Assembly: GCF_905115235.1 (NCBI RefSeq) | Contig: NC_051851.1 | Location: 52,091,240 to 52,155,239, forward strand | DNA length: 64,000 nucleotides | Direction: 5' to 3' | DNA from: Hermetia illucens | Lineage: Eukaryota > Arthropoda > Insecta > Diptera > Stratiomyidae | Shown here: positions 11,700-23,389 of the stretch, in pieces | Numbering within the stretch: the first letter of the stretch is position 1 | How the letters are laid out: each line of letters starts with the position of its first letter | The notes under the pieces: generated by a model | What the model was told of the DNA's origin: nothing | Seen by the model: only the letters and a program-made list of their open reading frames with translations | The model's database searches: none | Translations under genes and position numbers: made by a program

Positions 11700-14560
11700 C
11701 GGACTGCCCCTATGCTACAAACATAAGAGTTAGTCAAATCAACCTGCAGCACGCCAAAGTTTCTTCCCATCTACTGGCGGCAAAGATGGCAAAGTTGCAG
11801 GACTGTACTTATATATTTCTGATTCAAGAGCCATGGGTTAGTTTTAACAGAATTGTGGTATTGGATCAGCCAAGGGGACCAGGATCTTCTTCGATGAACC
11901 ATCCTCGAGACTGAGACAATTCTGGTCCCAGGACCTTGTTGCGGTCAACTTACAATATCAGGTTAATGGTAAGAGGAGAAACGTTATAGCTGCCTCTGCC
12001 TACTTACCCTATGATTCTTTGCGCCCTCCGCAGACGCAAGAACTAAGGGACGTGGTAGTGTGTGTAAAATCAAGTGGCCTTGAACTTTTAATAGGTTGTG
12101 ATGCGAACGCTCAGCATATTCGTTGGGGCAGTTGCAAATGCAATCCTAGCGGAGAGAAGCTGTTTGATTTTATCACTTCAGCTGGTCTGATATACGCGAA
12201 CTTAGGATGCGCCCCTACGTTCGTGGAGCCAAGAAGAAGTGTAGTAATTGACCTAACAATCTGCACTTCAAAGTTGTTCGAGTTGATTAGAAACTGGCGA
12301 GTACTAGATGAAGTCTCACTCTCAGATCACCGTTACTTAGAATTGAGTCTAAATATTACAGCCTGTAATACAAAGACGGAATCCTAGGAAAATGGATTGG
12401 ACAAAGTTGAGCTCTCTAGGCGACTAAGGACTCCTTTGGCGATAGAAGATCAATTGAAATTCTGAATTGCACACTTTTAGAGTGCTTTGAAGAGGCTTGT
12501 CCTATTTCCCGAGGCCGAAGTGGTAAAACGGTTCCATGGTGGAACCGAGAACTGCAGAGACTCAGGAAATCAACCGGACGAATTCAAAATCGTGCTTGCA
12601 AAAGCAATAAAGATGAAGGCTGGCTAAACTTCCGGAACTCACAGCGTGCATATAGAAGGCTCGTAAAACGTTCGAAACAAGACTCTTTTAGAGCATACTG
12701 TGAGAAACTGAAAGGTGAAAGGGAGACTTCCAGGATGAGTCAGCCAAGTTGGACTCTCTTAGAAAACCGGATGGTACTTTCATGGCCTCTAGAGTTGAGT
12801 CTATACAGACTCTCTTGGAAGTACACCACCCGAGAGAACAGGTCCCAGAAATAGGAAGAAGAGAATTGGCGGTTTCTGCAAACCCTTCTACGCGAAGGTG
12901 TTGCAATGGGAATTGGGACACTGTGAGAGCGGTTGTTACCAATGGAAAAGCGAGAGTTGCTATACTATCATTTGAGCTTTAAAGCATCTGGTATGGATGG
13001 CCATCCAGCGATGCTCAAATAGGGTGTAGAGCACTTAGATCAACTTCTAAGAAATATTTTTCGAGGATGTCTTGCTTTGGACTACGTGCCTTCCTCTTGG
13101 CAGAAGGTGAAGGTAGTCCTCATACCAAAGCCTGGGAAAGATGACTATTCTAAACTTCTGGACAGACTGGTTGAGCATCACATTCGCAAGAAGGCGCTAA
13201 AATCGCACTCTTAAATGAAAACCGGCATGCTTGCCAACGTGGAAAGTCCTGTGAATCTGCTCTTCATTCTTTGGTTTCAATAGAGGATGTAACTCTGACG
13301 GGTGAGTACGCGAGTAAATTAAAATAAAACCACAATGGTATTATTTACAAAAAGGAAGAAACTGAATGGTCTTTACCTTCCAGAGATGAAGGGCACAACC
13401 CTTCAACTCTCCGAAGAAGTGAATTATCTTGGAGTCCTTCTAGATAAAAAACTTCTTTGGAACTAACATGTAGAGCCAAAGATGAAACGAACTCTCACAG
13501 CTTATAGGCTGTGTAGGCGGACCTTTGCCTCGACATGGGGACTTAGGCCTCAGGTAGTAATGCATCCATAGTGTGGCGGGTTAAGGTGAAACAGAAGACA
13601 GAACAATGGACGTGGCGGGCACAAAGCATTGGAAGAGTTATTGGGAGAACTGAATCTAGTTTTCGCAATGCCTTCCGATTCTTAGATCCCCATACATCTT
13701 TTTGGTACAAGATATGATGTTATATTGAAATGGAGAGAAAACTGAGACGAACCAGAAGAATACGTGGCAGGATATATTGACGTCTTCTACACCGATGACT
13801 CAAAGACAGAAAATGGTTCCGGAGCAGGAGTCTACCTCTTGAATAAAAACAAGAAGTGGGCTTTTCCTTTGGGACAATATACAACGGCCTTTCAGGCTGA
13901 AGTGTATGCGATCCTAAAGACTGCAACCTGGATAATTGACGAGCTGTTGAAGGGCAGGCGCATCGCAATTTGTAGTAATAGTCAAGCTGCATTGAGGGCG
14001 TTGAGCAGTACTTTGATCACTTCAAAAATCGTTCAGGAATGTAGAAACCGATTGAACTCTGTTTCTGCATTCAAAACGGTGGATTTATTCTGGGTTCCTG
14101 GTCATTGTGGTGTAGAGGGAAATAAAATCTCGGATGTGTTAGCAAAAGACGCTTCAACTTTCCCTATGCCCGGACCGGAACCAGCAATTGGGGTGTCGGT
14201 AGCATTGGCTGATACTGCTATCAAAAACTGGGAACAGGCTTCCCATAATGACAAGTGGCGAAGCCTTAATGCTGCTAGACAGACCAAACTCTTCCTATCA
14301 GAACCAAACAAATATACTGCAAAGTTTATCCTGTCAAAAAGCAGGAGGACTTGCAGAAGTATTGTGGGCATTCTGACTGGCCATAATTCACTAGCTGTGC
14401 ATATGTTCAGAATAGGAATTATCTAAGATGATGCGTGTCCATCCTGTGATGAGGAAGCGGAATCCACAGAACATTTTCTATGTGAGTGCCCCGCTTACGG
14501 ACGCATCAGACATCATATTTTTGGTGCTGATGTGCTCCAACTACAGCGAATATTCCATTA
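11700..14560 (+). mobile_element. I/Loa-like LINE with RNase H, decayed
   Basis: Domain order is readable. An apurinic-type endonuclease starts at about 11730 (INLQHAK...IFLIQEPW) and continues at 12019-12387 with LIGCDANAQHIRWGS, VIDLTI and LSDHRYLELSL. Reverse transcriptase pieces lie at 12400-13560 (a KASGMDGHPA block, KVVLIPKPGKDD, then LYLPEMKG and VNYLGVLLDKKLLWN); the catalytic palm between about 13290 and 13330 is deleted. RNase H is at 13764-14426: FYTDDSK, FQAEVYAI, SNSQAALRAL (usual Asp is Asn) and GNKISDVLAKD. A C-terminal CPSCDEEAESTEHFLCEC knuckle follows a stop at 14426. The element is dead by internal deletion, stops and a changed RNase H residue. Confidence 0.8.
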
Positions 14561-15259
14561 GACGGGTACAATGGACAACTAAAGTCTGAGTGCTCAGAGG
14601 CTTTGTTTCTCCCCCAACCCAAACACACACATGCACACGCCCCTATGCTTCAGAAAGCTCTCCATTCGACACCAAAGTGCACTACCTATTAAGTCTAATC
14701 GGACAGTGGTTACGCTAATATTAACATTTTGTTCCCATCTAATTAGTTAGGACTTTTTTTCTCGGCGCAAAAAAGATGCTGATACGCCTCGATATGGCAG
14801 CTAAGGAAGTCGGCATGCATAAACAGGAAGCCTAAACTATGCATCTACAAAATGATATCAGACCTGTTCTACTCGAGAAGGCCGATCAGACCAGAGTCCG
14901 CAAGGAACTTATCTGAAGTGGGTCTTGCCACTAAGCCTCATCAGAGGATATCTGGTACCTTGAGAAACGGATTGGCCCTCTGAGAGCGTATGATCCAGGA
15001 TAATTTCTTTGGATGTGCTCTCAGGCTTTGTGGGAATTGCATGCAGGTTGTCGGTACGTCCATATAGCGGGCACAGCTCCTTGTGTGCTCTGATCCGTTG
15101 ACAGCGAAACAAGGATCTTAATTTAAACGGCAATAAAAATACTTAAATTCATGTTGGGATGGCATGTGGACTTAAGAACAGTATTTTCATAACATTTACA
15201 CTATAAAATGCACGCCAAGCTAGTAATTACTTTAAATTGTCTATGGCAAACTGTAGCGG
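14561..15259. other. Intergenic; perhaps LINE 3' UTR
   Basis: No gene seen. The first part probably belongs to the 3' untranslated end of the LINE on the left. The last 130 bases are AT-rich 3' flank of the PLP-fold gene. Confidence 0.35.
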
Positions 15260-18200
15260 TTATAATTTATTAATATGCTCACCACTTCGCAAAGGAATCA
15301 CTTGAAAATCGGAATACACGCTCAGCATACTTCTTATAAAAGTCTTCGCGTGTTCCGGGCCGGTAGTTTCGCAGAACAGAATCATCTGTATTATTTGATG
15401 AAAATTAGATTGTAATAATGACATATGTTGATCAAATCGCCACACAAACCTTCTCATTATTCGAATTTCTGGGGAATACAATATCTTTAATGGAGACTTG
15501 ATTTTTAGAGACTTCTGCGCATAGTTTCTCGAGTGCGCCGACTTCATCAAGTATTGAAACCGAAAACCTAGGAGCATAGTGTTTAGTTAGTACACGTTCA
15601 CCAGCGAAACTCTACATTCTGCATACGTGATAGAGTTCATTGGAATGATATTACTACGTTCTAGTAGTTTCGTCACTGAAGCCAGATCAACATTTCCATT
15701 AGGCAAAAAACAAACAACATTTTTATCTTGGAATTCCGGATATTTTCTCGAAGTGAGGGCTGCTAGAGCCATTGCCGAAGAAGGTTCGACGAGAACTTTT
15801 TCAACTTCGACTAGGAGTAAGAAGGCCGTAAGGATATCGTCTTCGCTTATTTCGATCACCCTATCAACAATGCTGTTATCATCTGTGGACATCGGGGCAG
15901 AGCTTTTCGAGGAACATTTCACGGCCTATGACAAAAATAGGTTAGAAATCATATTCAAGCAAATCAGAAAATGAAATTGGTATGTCTAAACGCATTTTGG
16001 ACATTACATATATTTTGCAGCACGGACACAGTTTCTTGATGGCAACCTTCATGCCATTCAGGATGCCCTTCTCTAAAGTTATTGGTAAGATGCAGTAATC
16101 CATTTTTGGGACTTGTTGCGCCATTTCAATTGCAGCCGTTGCATTGCCAACACCAAGAGCGAAATTTGAAAAAATATTGATGAACTTTTGATTTTGATTT
16201 CTCGCTAATTCGGCAGCTTTGATGACCGCTTCGTGAACATCTTCCCCGTCTACAATAACTTTCGATCCATATTTTCGACAAGTTTGGACTTTTGAAACTG
16301 GTGCCAGCTTTGGTAGTAGGACTGTAATTGGAATGCCCAATTTCCGACCCGCATAACTTAATGCCTGCAAAAAACAAGTGGATTATTGCGGATGAGGGTA
16401 ATTTTAAAGGCATTTCCAAAAACACAGGAGGAGCCTCGGACAGGATGGACTTAACAACGGCGAACCCGGCAACGACAAAAAAATAACGATTTGTGCATTT
16501 TCTCATGGAACATGCGCACCCTGTATATGTTCCAATATAGGGCTGATGCAACAGCGTTACAGGAGATGCGTTGGACCGGTTTCCTGAAGAAAAGTCTGTA
16601 CACCATACCTGTTTTGTGCGGAAAGCGGTCTACAAACATACGTGGGCCTCTCCGGCGGGATCAATTTCAACCAAATTGATCACGTGTTGATCGAACGCCG
16701 CCACCTCTCAGTCTTGATAAATGTGAGAGCATATAGGGGACCGTGGAGCTCCGAGCTCGAATAACAACACCACCCAGAATCCCCACTGACAATCAGGTGA
16801 GAGTTAACACTGAAGCCATCCACAACACAGCCCTCCGCAATACCTATAAGAGGGAAATGGATGCCGCAATAACCGCAGTTAACAGAGATCTTGGAGATGA
16901 AGCATCAACAAATGATCTTCACAATCACCTGAAGAACGTTATCATAAATACGGCCACAAAGATACTTGGCCCCAGCTGCAAAAAGAGTCGGAACTGCTGG
17001 TTTGACGATGAATGTAAGCTAGCAACAGAACGGAAGAATGCTGCGTATCGAGTAATGTTGCATTCACAAAGGACGCGATCACGCGCAGAGACTTATCACG
17101 AACTCCCGCAAGCGAAGAAACGACTCCACCGACGGAAAGAGGAAGCCTGGGAGAACCTTTTGGCAGCCATATATTTTTGGTGGTGGTGGTCAAAGGGTAG
17201 TATAGGTCCCGGGGCGAAACGTGGATTGGTACCAACACCAACAGCTCTACTACCAAACCCTATCTCCACCTCCACGTGGTGACCGCTGGGAGCTCTTTCT
17301 TGACGAAAAGCTGCAGACGGAGAAGGATGAAGGCGAGTCTCCCGCGCCTAAAAACGGGACAAATTGTACCAACTGGTCCTCCAGGTTGGGGGTTGGGTAG
17401 GGCTGACAACCCTACACGGAAAACAACTTGTTACGAAGCCACAACAGGACGAAGCATAATCTGTCTCATACATAAAAAGGGAGATATCACACAGTGCAGC
17501 AATTATAGAGGTATCACGTTGCTGAGTACCATCTATAAGATATTCTCCACTATCTTGCTAGGCCGGATAGCCCCATACGCCCAGAACATCATTGGCCCAT
17601 ACCGAAGAGGCTTCATTCCAAGCAAATCAGCAACAGATCAGATTTTCTCTGTGCGGCAAGCGATGGAAAAACTGTTGGAATATGGATACCAATTACACCA
17701 TCTATTCATCGACTTTAAAGACGCGTATGATAGCATAGCCAGGGTAAAACTGTACACGGCCATGAGAGAGTTCCGTATCCTGACGAAATTCATAAGACTG
17801 ACTAGGCTGACCTTGACCAATGTGCAAGGCCAGATGAAAGCAGCAGGATCACTCTCAAGACCATTCGATATCAACAACGGTCTACGACAAGGGGATGCCT
17901 TATCATGTGTCCTCTTTAACCTGGCCCTGGAGAAAGTGATCCGTGATTCTGAGGTAATTGCAAGAGGTACGATCCTCTTAAGTCCACCCAACAACTGGCC
18001 TATGCTGACGATATCGACATCATGGGAAGAACGACCCGAGTCGTACAAAAGAGACACGATAGCAAATTCAAGATCTGGGTCACAGTAACAGTTTTTAGTT
18101 TTAGGACTCTTGCAATTGACTTTAGGTAGAAAGTTACGACCTGCAGAATTTAGCCTACGGAGGTCATTCTAAAAAGGAATTTTACTAGCCATCGCGCCCC

Positions 18201-19731
18201 TATATTGTTTTAAAATATTTTATTCTCATATCTTAAAACTTATACTAACGTATTTGAAAAAAAAACGTAAAAAATACTGATTGATTTTTCTTCGATAAAT
18301 TGTAAACAATGTGTAGCTGGGCCCTTCAGGTATGAAAGGTTTGTTTGCTTCTTCTGTGAGTCTATTTAATTGTAAAACTATCCCATTTGTACGTAGCCTG
18401 GCCACAATATATATTCAACTTCATGAATTTTTCAGATTTTTCGGTTGGGTAGTTTCTGAGAATGGGTCCGTTAAAGAAATCATCACTTTCCTCCCCTCCT
18501 ACTCCCCGCCTTTTAAACAAATCTCAAAACTGAGACCGGCTTCTAAAAGTACTAATCGAGACCTTTCATTTGATATCCCACATGACTATATTCGGTGAAA
18601 AAAAATGTTACACCCCCCTTTTACATGTATGGGGACCCCTCCGAAATTTCAACGTAGAAGGATATCACTCACTGCGTGTCTGGGCGTTCATAGTTCCCAA
18701 CTTCTCACCAAATTTTGTGTCAATCGGTATAGCCGTTTCTGAGAAAAATTCGTGTGACTGACAGACATACACCCAGAAGGACAGACAGACAGACATTGAA
18801 CCGATTTTTGTTTTGTTTTGCAAACAAAACTCCTAAAAATGACTCTTTATTCATGCACACAAGGTTGTACTACCACTTAAGGGCCAAATTCTCAACCCTT
18901 CCAATAATGCCCTCTTCAATCAACGTCAGAATTAAAACCCCCTTGCAGAAACACTAGCACTCGACATAGCTACCTCCGAAGAAAAAAGATTCTCGTTAAC
19001 AGCATACTATTAAGATTTAGAAAAATATACTTAAATTTATTTGTGGGAAATAACACATAAGTGAACCTTATTCTGAAGGTTACGGATACCGCAGATAAGT
19101 GTTCACACGAGTGCTTCCGGAACCTGATGACTTTTCCTTCGCTTCCACAGTTAACAATTTCATTGGAAAAAGGACGATTGATTTGTCAGAACCCGCATCG
19201 ATATTATCCGCACCCTAACTTTTGGTTGGTAAATATATGCCGTTTCTAAAATAATTATTTCACACTTCTAGTTTCCCCCAATAAAAATATTTCAATTTAT
19301 TGCAAGGAAAAATTTTTAGAATTAATAACCTGCTTACCACGCCGTGATTGCCTTGGCAAGCTGTAACGACTCCTTTTCTTCTTTCATCCTTCGGTATAGT
19401 CATCAATGCATTAAATGCACCACGAGTTTTATAACTGCAAATGAGCATTCCAAGGGTCATATACATTCTTTCATAATTGTGTTTTATCATAAATTACCTT
19501 CCACCATTTTGCTTATACTCTAACTTAAGATGTAGCGACTTACACTTCAAGTAGTTCGTTAGTTGTGACTTCTACAATGAATATAAGAAAAGTTAAATCA
19601 ATATAACGTATGACTTGCTTGATTTTTTAAGTCCCTACCACACATTGAGTTTGTACAACCCTATCACGCAACAAATAGGATGTTGCAGCAATATCACGAA
19701 AAGAGATTTCCATTTGTGGATTTTGGGCCAT
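15260..19731 (-). CDS. PLP fold-type II protein with ACT-like tail, probable pseudoenzyme
   Basis: Threonine dehydratase/serine racemase family. I read seven exons on the minus strand: 19639-19731, 19498-19571, 19338-19434, 16008-16364, 15627-15925, 15450-15567 and 15260-15385. All junctions are in phase and give 387 residues. The intron 15568-15626 is only 59 bp and contains a perfect tactaac branch site. Landmarks: GGSYKTRGAF with the Schiff-base lysine at about residue 58, ACQGNHG at 82-87 in place of SSGNHG, and VLVEPSSAMALAAL. The C-terminus resembles an ACT domain (SVSILDEVGALEKLC, CETTGPEHAKT). Two features are abnormal. The glycine loop that binds the PLP phosphate (usually PxGGGGL) reads PITLEKGILNG at 182-192. 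About 40 residues that normally follow (with PENAPS) are missing between exons 4 and 5. Splicing and frame are intact, so I infer a conserved but probably non-catalytic paralogue rather than a pseudogene. Intron 3 holds an RTE-like LINE and a Helentron-like repeat. Confidence 0.8.
16425..18090 (+). mobile_element. RTE-like LINE (family A), rearranged copy
   Basis: It lies in intron 3 of the PLP-fold gene, antisense to it. At 16425-17176 it encodes endonuclease remnants (WNMRTLYMFQYRAD, TALQEMRW, NQIDHVLIERRHLS, VRAYRG) and the start of the region before the reverse transcriptase (CWFDDECKLATERKNAAYR). At 17177-17445 comes a block that elsewhere in the window looks like the 5' UTR of the same family. 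At 17450-18060 the reverse transcriptase resumes: SNYRGITLLSTIYKI, LFIDFKDAYDS and LRQGDALSCVLFNLALEK; the YADDIDIMG box is readable after a frameshift near 17965. The order endonuclease, 5' UTR, reverse transcriptase shows that two copies or two ends were joined. Not functional. Confidence 0.8.
18311..18836 (+). mobile_element. Helentron/DINE-1-like repeat, copy 1
   Basis: Member of a seven-copy family. The start (cttcaggtatgaaaggttt) resembles the subterminal start of the full copies. The middle has the conserved tcagatttttcggttgggta and gagacctttcatttgata blocks. The end has a GACA microsatellite, then a hairpin (ttgttttgcaaacaaaac) and ctcctaaaaa. No coding capacity. Confidence 0.65.
18837..19337. 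other. Intron 3 of the PLP-fold gene, unique part
   Basis: AT-rich intronic sequence on the plus strand; no element recognised. Confidence 0.5.
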
Positions 19732-20419
19732 GTCGAACCTTTTTCGTTTTAGATAATCCAATAAATTAAAATTGATTTAATAGTTAACAACTTAAAATTT
19801 AGTGGCCTGAATTTACATAATTTTGATCCGTAATTTCTAAAACTTTTCCCTTGATAAGGAATAATCAAATGACACTAAAAATATTTCGATTTTCATGACA
19901 TACTTTAAAGAAATTTGAATATATTTTTTTAACTTGTCTGGCTTGTCCTTAAATACTAAAGGGTATTAACAAAAAGGAACAGTAGATTTCGTAACATTGA
20001 ATTTTGTGTCAATCGTCCAAAAAAGTTTTCAAATTGAAGAGAAGGGTAAAGAGTTAATGTCAGTACCCTCTCATGAAGTGGGAAGAGTGGAAATCTAAAT
20101 AATTAATGAATAGCCGATAGTAACTTTTCCATGAGATAAGAATTGTGGATCGAATCGAAAATATAAGATTTGCAATTTTTAGAACAATTCAAACATTTCT
20201 GCACATATTCCATGGAAACTTGTAATCAATAATTTACTACATTTCCTTTCGAGTGACTGGAGACGACGAATTTTGAAAAAAAAACAAATTAATTACATTG
20301 ACATTGCATATTTCCCTCTTCAACAACAACGTTCATTACATGCTAATATTCTATGCATCATACCTAAATTAGACCTACTTTAATTTTTTTTAGTAGCAGA
20401 GTACTACAAATTTGTTGAC
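19732..20419. other. Upstream flank of the PLP-fold gene
   Basis: AT-rich region upstream of the minus-strand start at 19731. It would hold the promoter, but I see no convincing TATA box or initiator. No gene found. Confidence 0.4.
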
Positions 20420-20626
20420 GACTAAAGGGCAGTGTAGGTCTTAGGGTGAAATGTAGATTGGTGCCCACGATGGGGCATAAAACTTACTTAAACGCTTACT
20501 GAACTAACACCAATTTCTCCACTACCAAACCCAATCTTCATCTCCACGCGATGGTCGTGGGAGTTCTTTTTTAATGGAAAACTGCAGACAAAGAAGGATG
20601 AAAGTGAGTTTCCCGCGTCTAAAAAT
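20420..20626 (+). repeat. RTE-like LINE 5' UTR-type block, isolated copy
   Basis: About 200 bp similar to 17195-17360: shared stretches include attggt-cc(c)acgatggggcataaaac, caccaa..ctcc.actaccaaaccc and ctgcagac.aagaaggatga. No reverse transcriptase follows, so this is a stray 5' end or an independent non-autonomous element. Confidence 0.55.
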
Positions 20627-20809
20627 TAAAATGTCCCCATAGACCCCGTCGTTCATATACGTTCACTTTATATGACAATGACGTCATACACGTCTTAGAG
20701 GGCAATAAATTAACGTGAAATGCAAAACGTTTTCCTTCTATTCTTATGCCTTATATTATCCCTTATATGTAACGATGTCGTGTACTTCTAGGATGAAATT
20801 AAAGCGTGT

Positions 20810-21240
20810 TTTATTTGAGCAGATATCACAATAGGATATATTTTGGGGCCTAGATTTCATATAGACGCACCATTGTGATTTTTTTCAGATTTTTCGGGCG
20901 GATAGGTACTGAGAATCAGACCTGCTTCACTTTTTGGCGCTCACATTTTGAGCCCTCACACCCTTATGCTTTGCACAACACCAAAAATAATATCAGTTTT
21001 AAAAGGTATTAATCCAGCCGTTTCATTCGATACACACCATGACGGTATGCTGTGAAAAAAATGCACCCCTCTTTCATATATATAGAGAGCCTCAAACTTA
21101 ATAAAAATGGTGCCACTTGCGATATATAAAGGAATTTACAGACTACACGTTCTCATTAAATTTCGTGACAATCGGTTCAGCTGGTTCCAAGTAAATCGTC
21201 TGTGTCTGTTCGTTATAATAGTTCCAACTTTTGTAATTCT
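20810..21240 (+). mobile_element. Helentron/DINE-1-like repeat, partial copy
   Basis: Shares with the other copies the blocks ggcctagatttcatatagac, tttttcagatttttcggg, rtttcattcgatac and aaatttcgtgacaatcggtt. The GACA tract and terminal hairpin are missing. Confidence 0.55.
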
Positions 21241-21532
21241 AGGACAAACTTATATTAACTTACCATCCCTTGTGATGGCCGTTTTTTTCCACCTTTTTTA
21301 GAAATGTTTTGTGAAGAACTGGATAAAAATACAAATACGAATTATTCGCCATATATTAACTGATATCTTGAGCATGGGTAATATATCCAGCCCGATGGCA
21401 AAGTTCGTTAAATACAGAGTAATTTATGCACCCACCTCCAAAAAAAGGTGTTTCTCTGCTGCCACCTTAGAGGGCGCTGTGATCATCTTAAAGAAAAATA
21501 GTAAACAGCATTTTAACGTGTAGATTTAACTA

Positions 21533-21686
21533 CAGTCCGCAAACTAGGATTATTAAAAAATATTAAAAACTAAATTTTTGGTGCCTTTTTAAACTTTTTT
21601 AGTGAATTTTGGTGTTTTTTAAGGCTTCTTTAATGAATAAAAAAAAAACTACTAAATGAATCCCAATTATCCTAGTTTGCGCACCG
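21533..21686. mobile_element. Tc1-type MITE, 154 bp
   Basis: Terminal inverted repeats cagtccgcaaactaggat (left) and its near-perfect complement atcctagtttgcgcaccg (right), each flanked by TA (21531-21532 and 21687-21688). The inside is AT-rich and non-coding. TA target and CAGT-type ends fit the Tc1/mariner superfamily. Confidence 0.75.
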
Positions 21687-21689
21687 TAG

Positions 21690-22139
21690 AAATATGTTCT
21701 GAATAAGTCATGAAAACTTCAAAGAATTTCGTTGGATACATTTTGGGCTATGGTGGCAGCAGATTTTCAACATGCAGTTTCGAGAAAAACGCATTTAAAA
21801 AGTAGAATGTGATTTTTAGCCATAAAATCTTAACTAATCACTAATCTGCTATACTTAGTCCATACATTTTAGGTTTCTTCAATAAACACATGTACAGCCT
21901 TAGCTTCATTTCTTGTCCTTTTAGCGAAGTCAATCGAACGTCATTCGGACCGATAAATACGCGCTTTATTACGGCGATCATCATAAATCTGGCATGTGAC
22001 TTATTTCGTGTTTTATTCTGTAATTTCCGAACGACTCTGAATATTAAAAAAAATACTTTGCCCATATATTCTACACCATATCTAGGATACAATTGATGCC
22101 AAAAAAAATTCGATTCCGCGGTTCGGACACATGGGATGA
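21690..22139. other. Intergenic, nothing recognised
   Basis: Short open frames on both strands (for example 21841-22092) show no family resemblance. No repeat recognised. Confidence 0.3.
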
Positions 22140-22640
22140 CACTCTTAAGGGGGTTTCGGGTAATTTTCTAAAATCTGATTATAAACTATTATTAGATGTT
22201 GGAATGGGATGTAATTTGAAGCCTAGATTTTGCATGGATGCATCATAGATTCAGATTCAGATTTTTCAATTGGATAGGTACGGAGGATCGCGGTTCAAAT
22301 CTCACTGGCGGCAGCTGGATTTGTATCGTAATTTGACGTCGGATACCAGTCGACTCAGCTGTGAATGAGTGCCTGAGTCAAATCTGGCTAATAATCTCGC
22401 GCGAGCGCAATGCTGACCACATGTTCCACCCAGTATCAAAAATACTGTCAGTTTCGAAAATTACTGATTGACCCCTTTTATTTGATTCCCCACATGACCA
22501 TATTCTGTGAGAAAAAAATCTACACTCCCCTTTTACGTGTAAACCCGGTTCAAAATTATGCCACCCGTTGTATGTAAAGGGATTCACAGACTACACCTTC
22601 TCACCAAATTTCGTTACAATTGGTTTAGCTGTTTTTCGTG
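22140..22640 (+). mobile_element. Helentron/DINE-1-like repeat, interrupted by a SINE
   Basis: Left half (gggggtttcgggtaattttc, gatttttcaattggatagg) and right half (atttgattccccacatgacc, ctcaccaaatttcgttac) belong to one copy, split at about 22283 by a SINE fragment. Ends are degraded. Confidence 0.6.
22283..22428 (+). mobile_element. tRNA-derived SINE, copy 2 (fragment)
   Basis: Starts inside the tRNA-like head (gatcgcggttcaaatctcac, the B box) and runs to gcgcaatgctgaccaca in the body. Both the A-box end and the 3' tail are missing. It sits inside a Helentron-like copy. Confidence 0.7.
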
Positions 22641-22649
22641 CAGTTTTTC

Positions 22650-22765
22650 ATGAAGACAGAACTCCCAGCGCTGGTTCAGCAGGCGTTTCCCAGGTTTTAT
22701 GCTCCATCGTGGGTACCAATCCACGTTTCGCCCTGGAACCTTTACTATCTTTTGACCGTATGCAA
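22650..22765 (-). repeat. RTE-like LINE 5' UTR-type block, reverse copy
   Basis: The reverse complement reads cagggcgaaacgtggattgg then tacccacgatggagcataaa, matching the blocks at 17195 and 20440. No coding part is attached. Confidence 0.6.
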
Positions 22766-23389
22766 TGAAACAACAATCACTGCATTTAATATGAGACTAA
22801 TATCCAAATGTTATGAATGTTCCGCGTTATTAAAATGAAACCAATCAATTTATTATCTTTTTACGTGCTTCTACAATATGTATTTGTAGTTCTTCGGTTC
22901 GGTATTTCCATAGAGACTTTCTCTGGTTAGGCTCAAACTTGGCATCTACAGTAAACATTTCAAAAACAGATCTAGTTAGTTTCGGCCGCTTTTAATACTT
23001 ATTGACCATGGAAATCTCATCAGTAGAAGCATCCGCCATTATAAAATATTTAATATATCGTAGTTATCTATGGGAAGCAAGATTTCAGAAATTTTACTGA
23101 AAATTTCCTCTCAGAATTCACGCTTATACAATATTGTATCACCTAAACAATGTGGAGAAGGTGCTAGTAAATTAAAAGTTTATAGGTTTATGTTGTGTAC
23201 CTTGATAAGCTTTGAGCTCTTGTTCATATGCATGTGCATGTGTACATATATATATGTATATTCATTCTCTGTTGATAAACACATTTCAGTTGATTTCCAA
23301 GTGAACGCTTAGTTAGGTGCTTGCGGTTGGTGTACTAAGTTGTATTGAGTTCAGAAAGAAAGTGATAATCGAAACACTAGCAAACCAAG
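22766..23389. other. Upstream flank of the first PTER gene
   Basis: AT-rich region before the first PTER exon. There is a tatatatatgtata tract around 23247-23260. No repeat or gene recognised. It should contain the promoter, but I cannot locate the start site. Confidence 0.4.
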
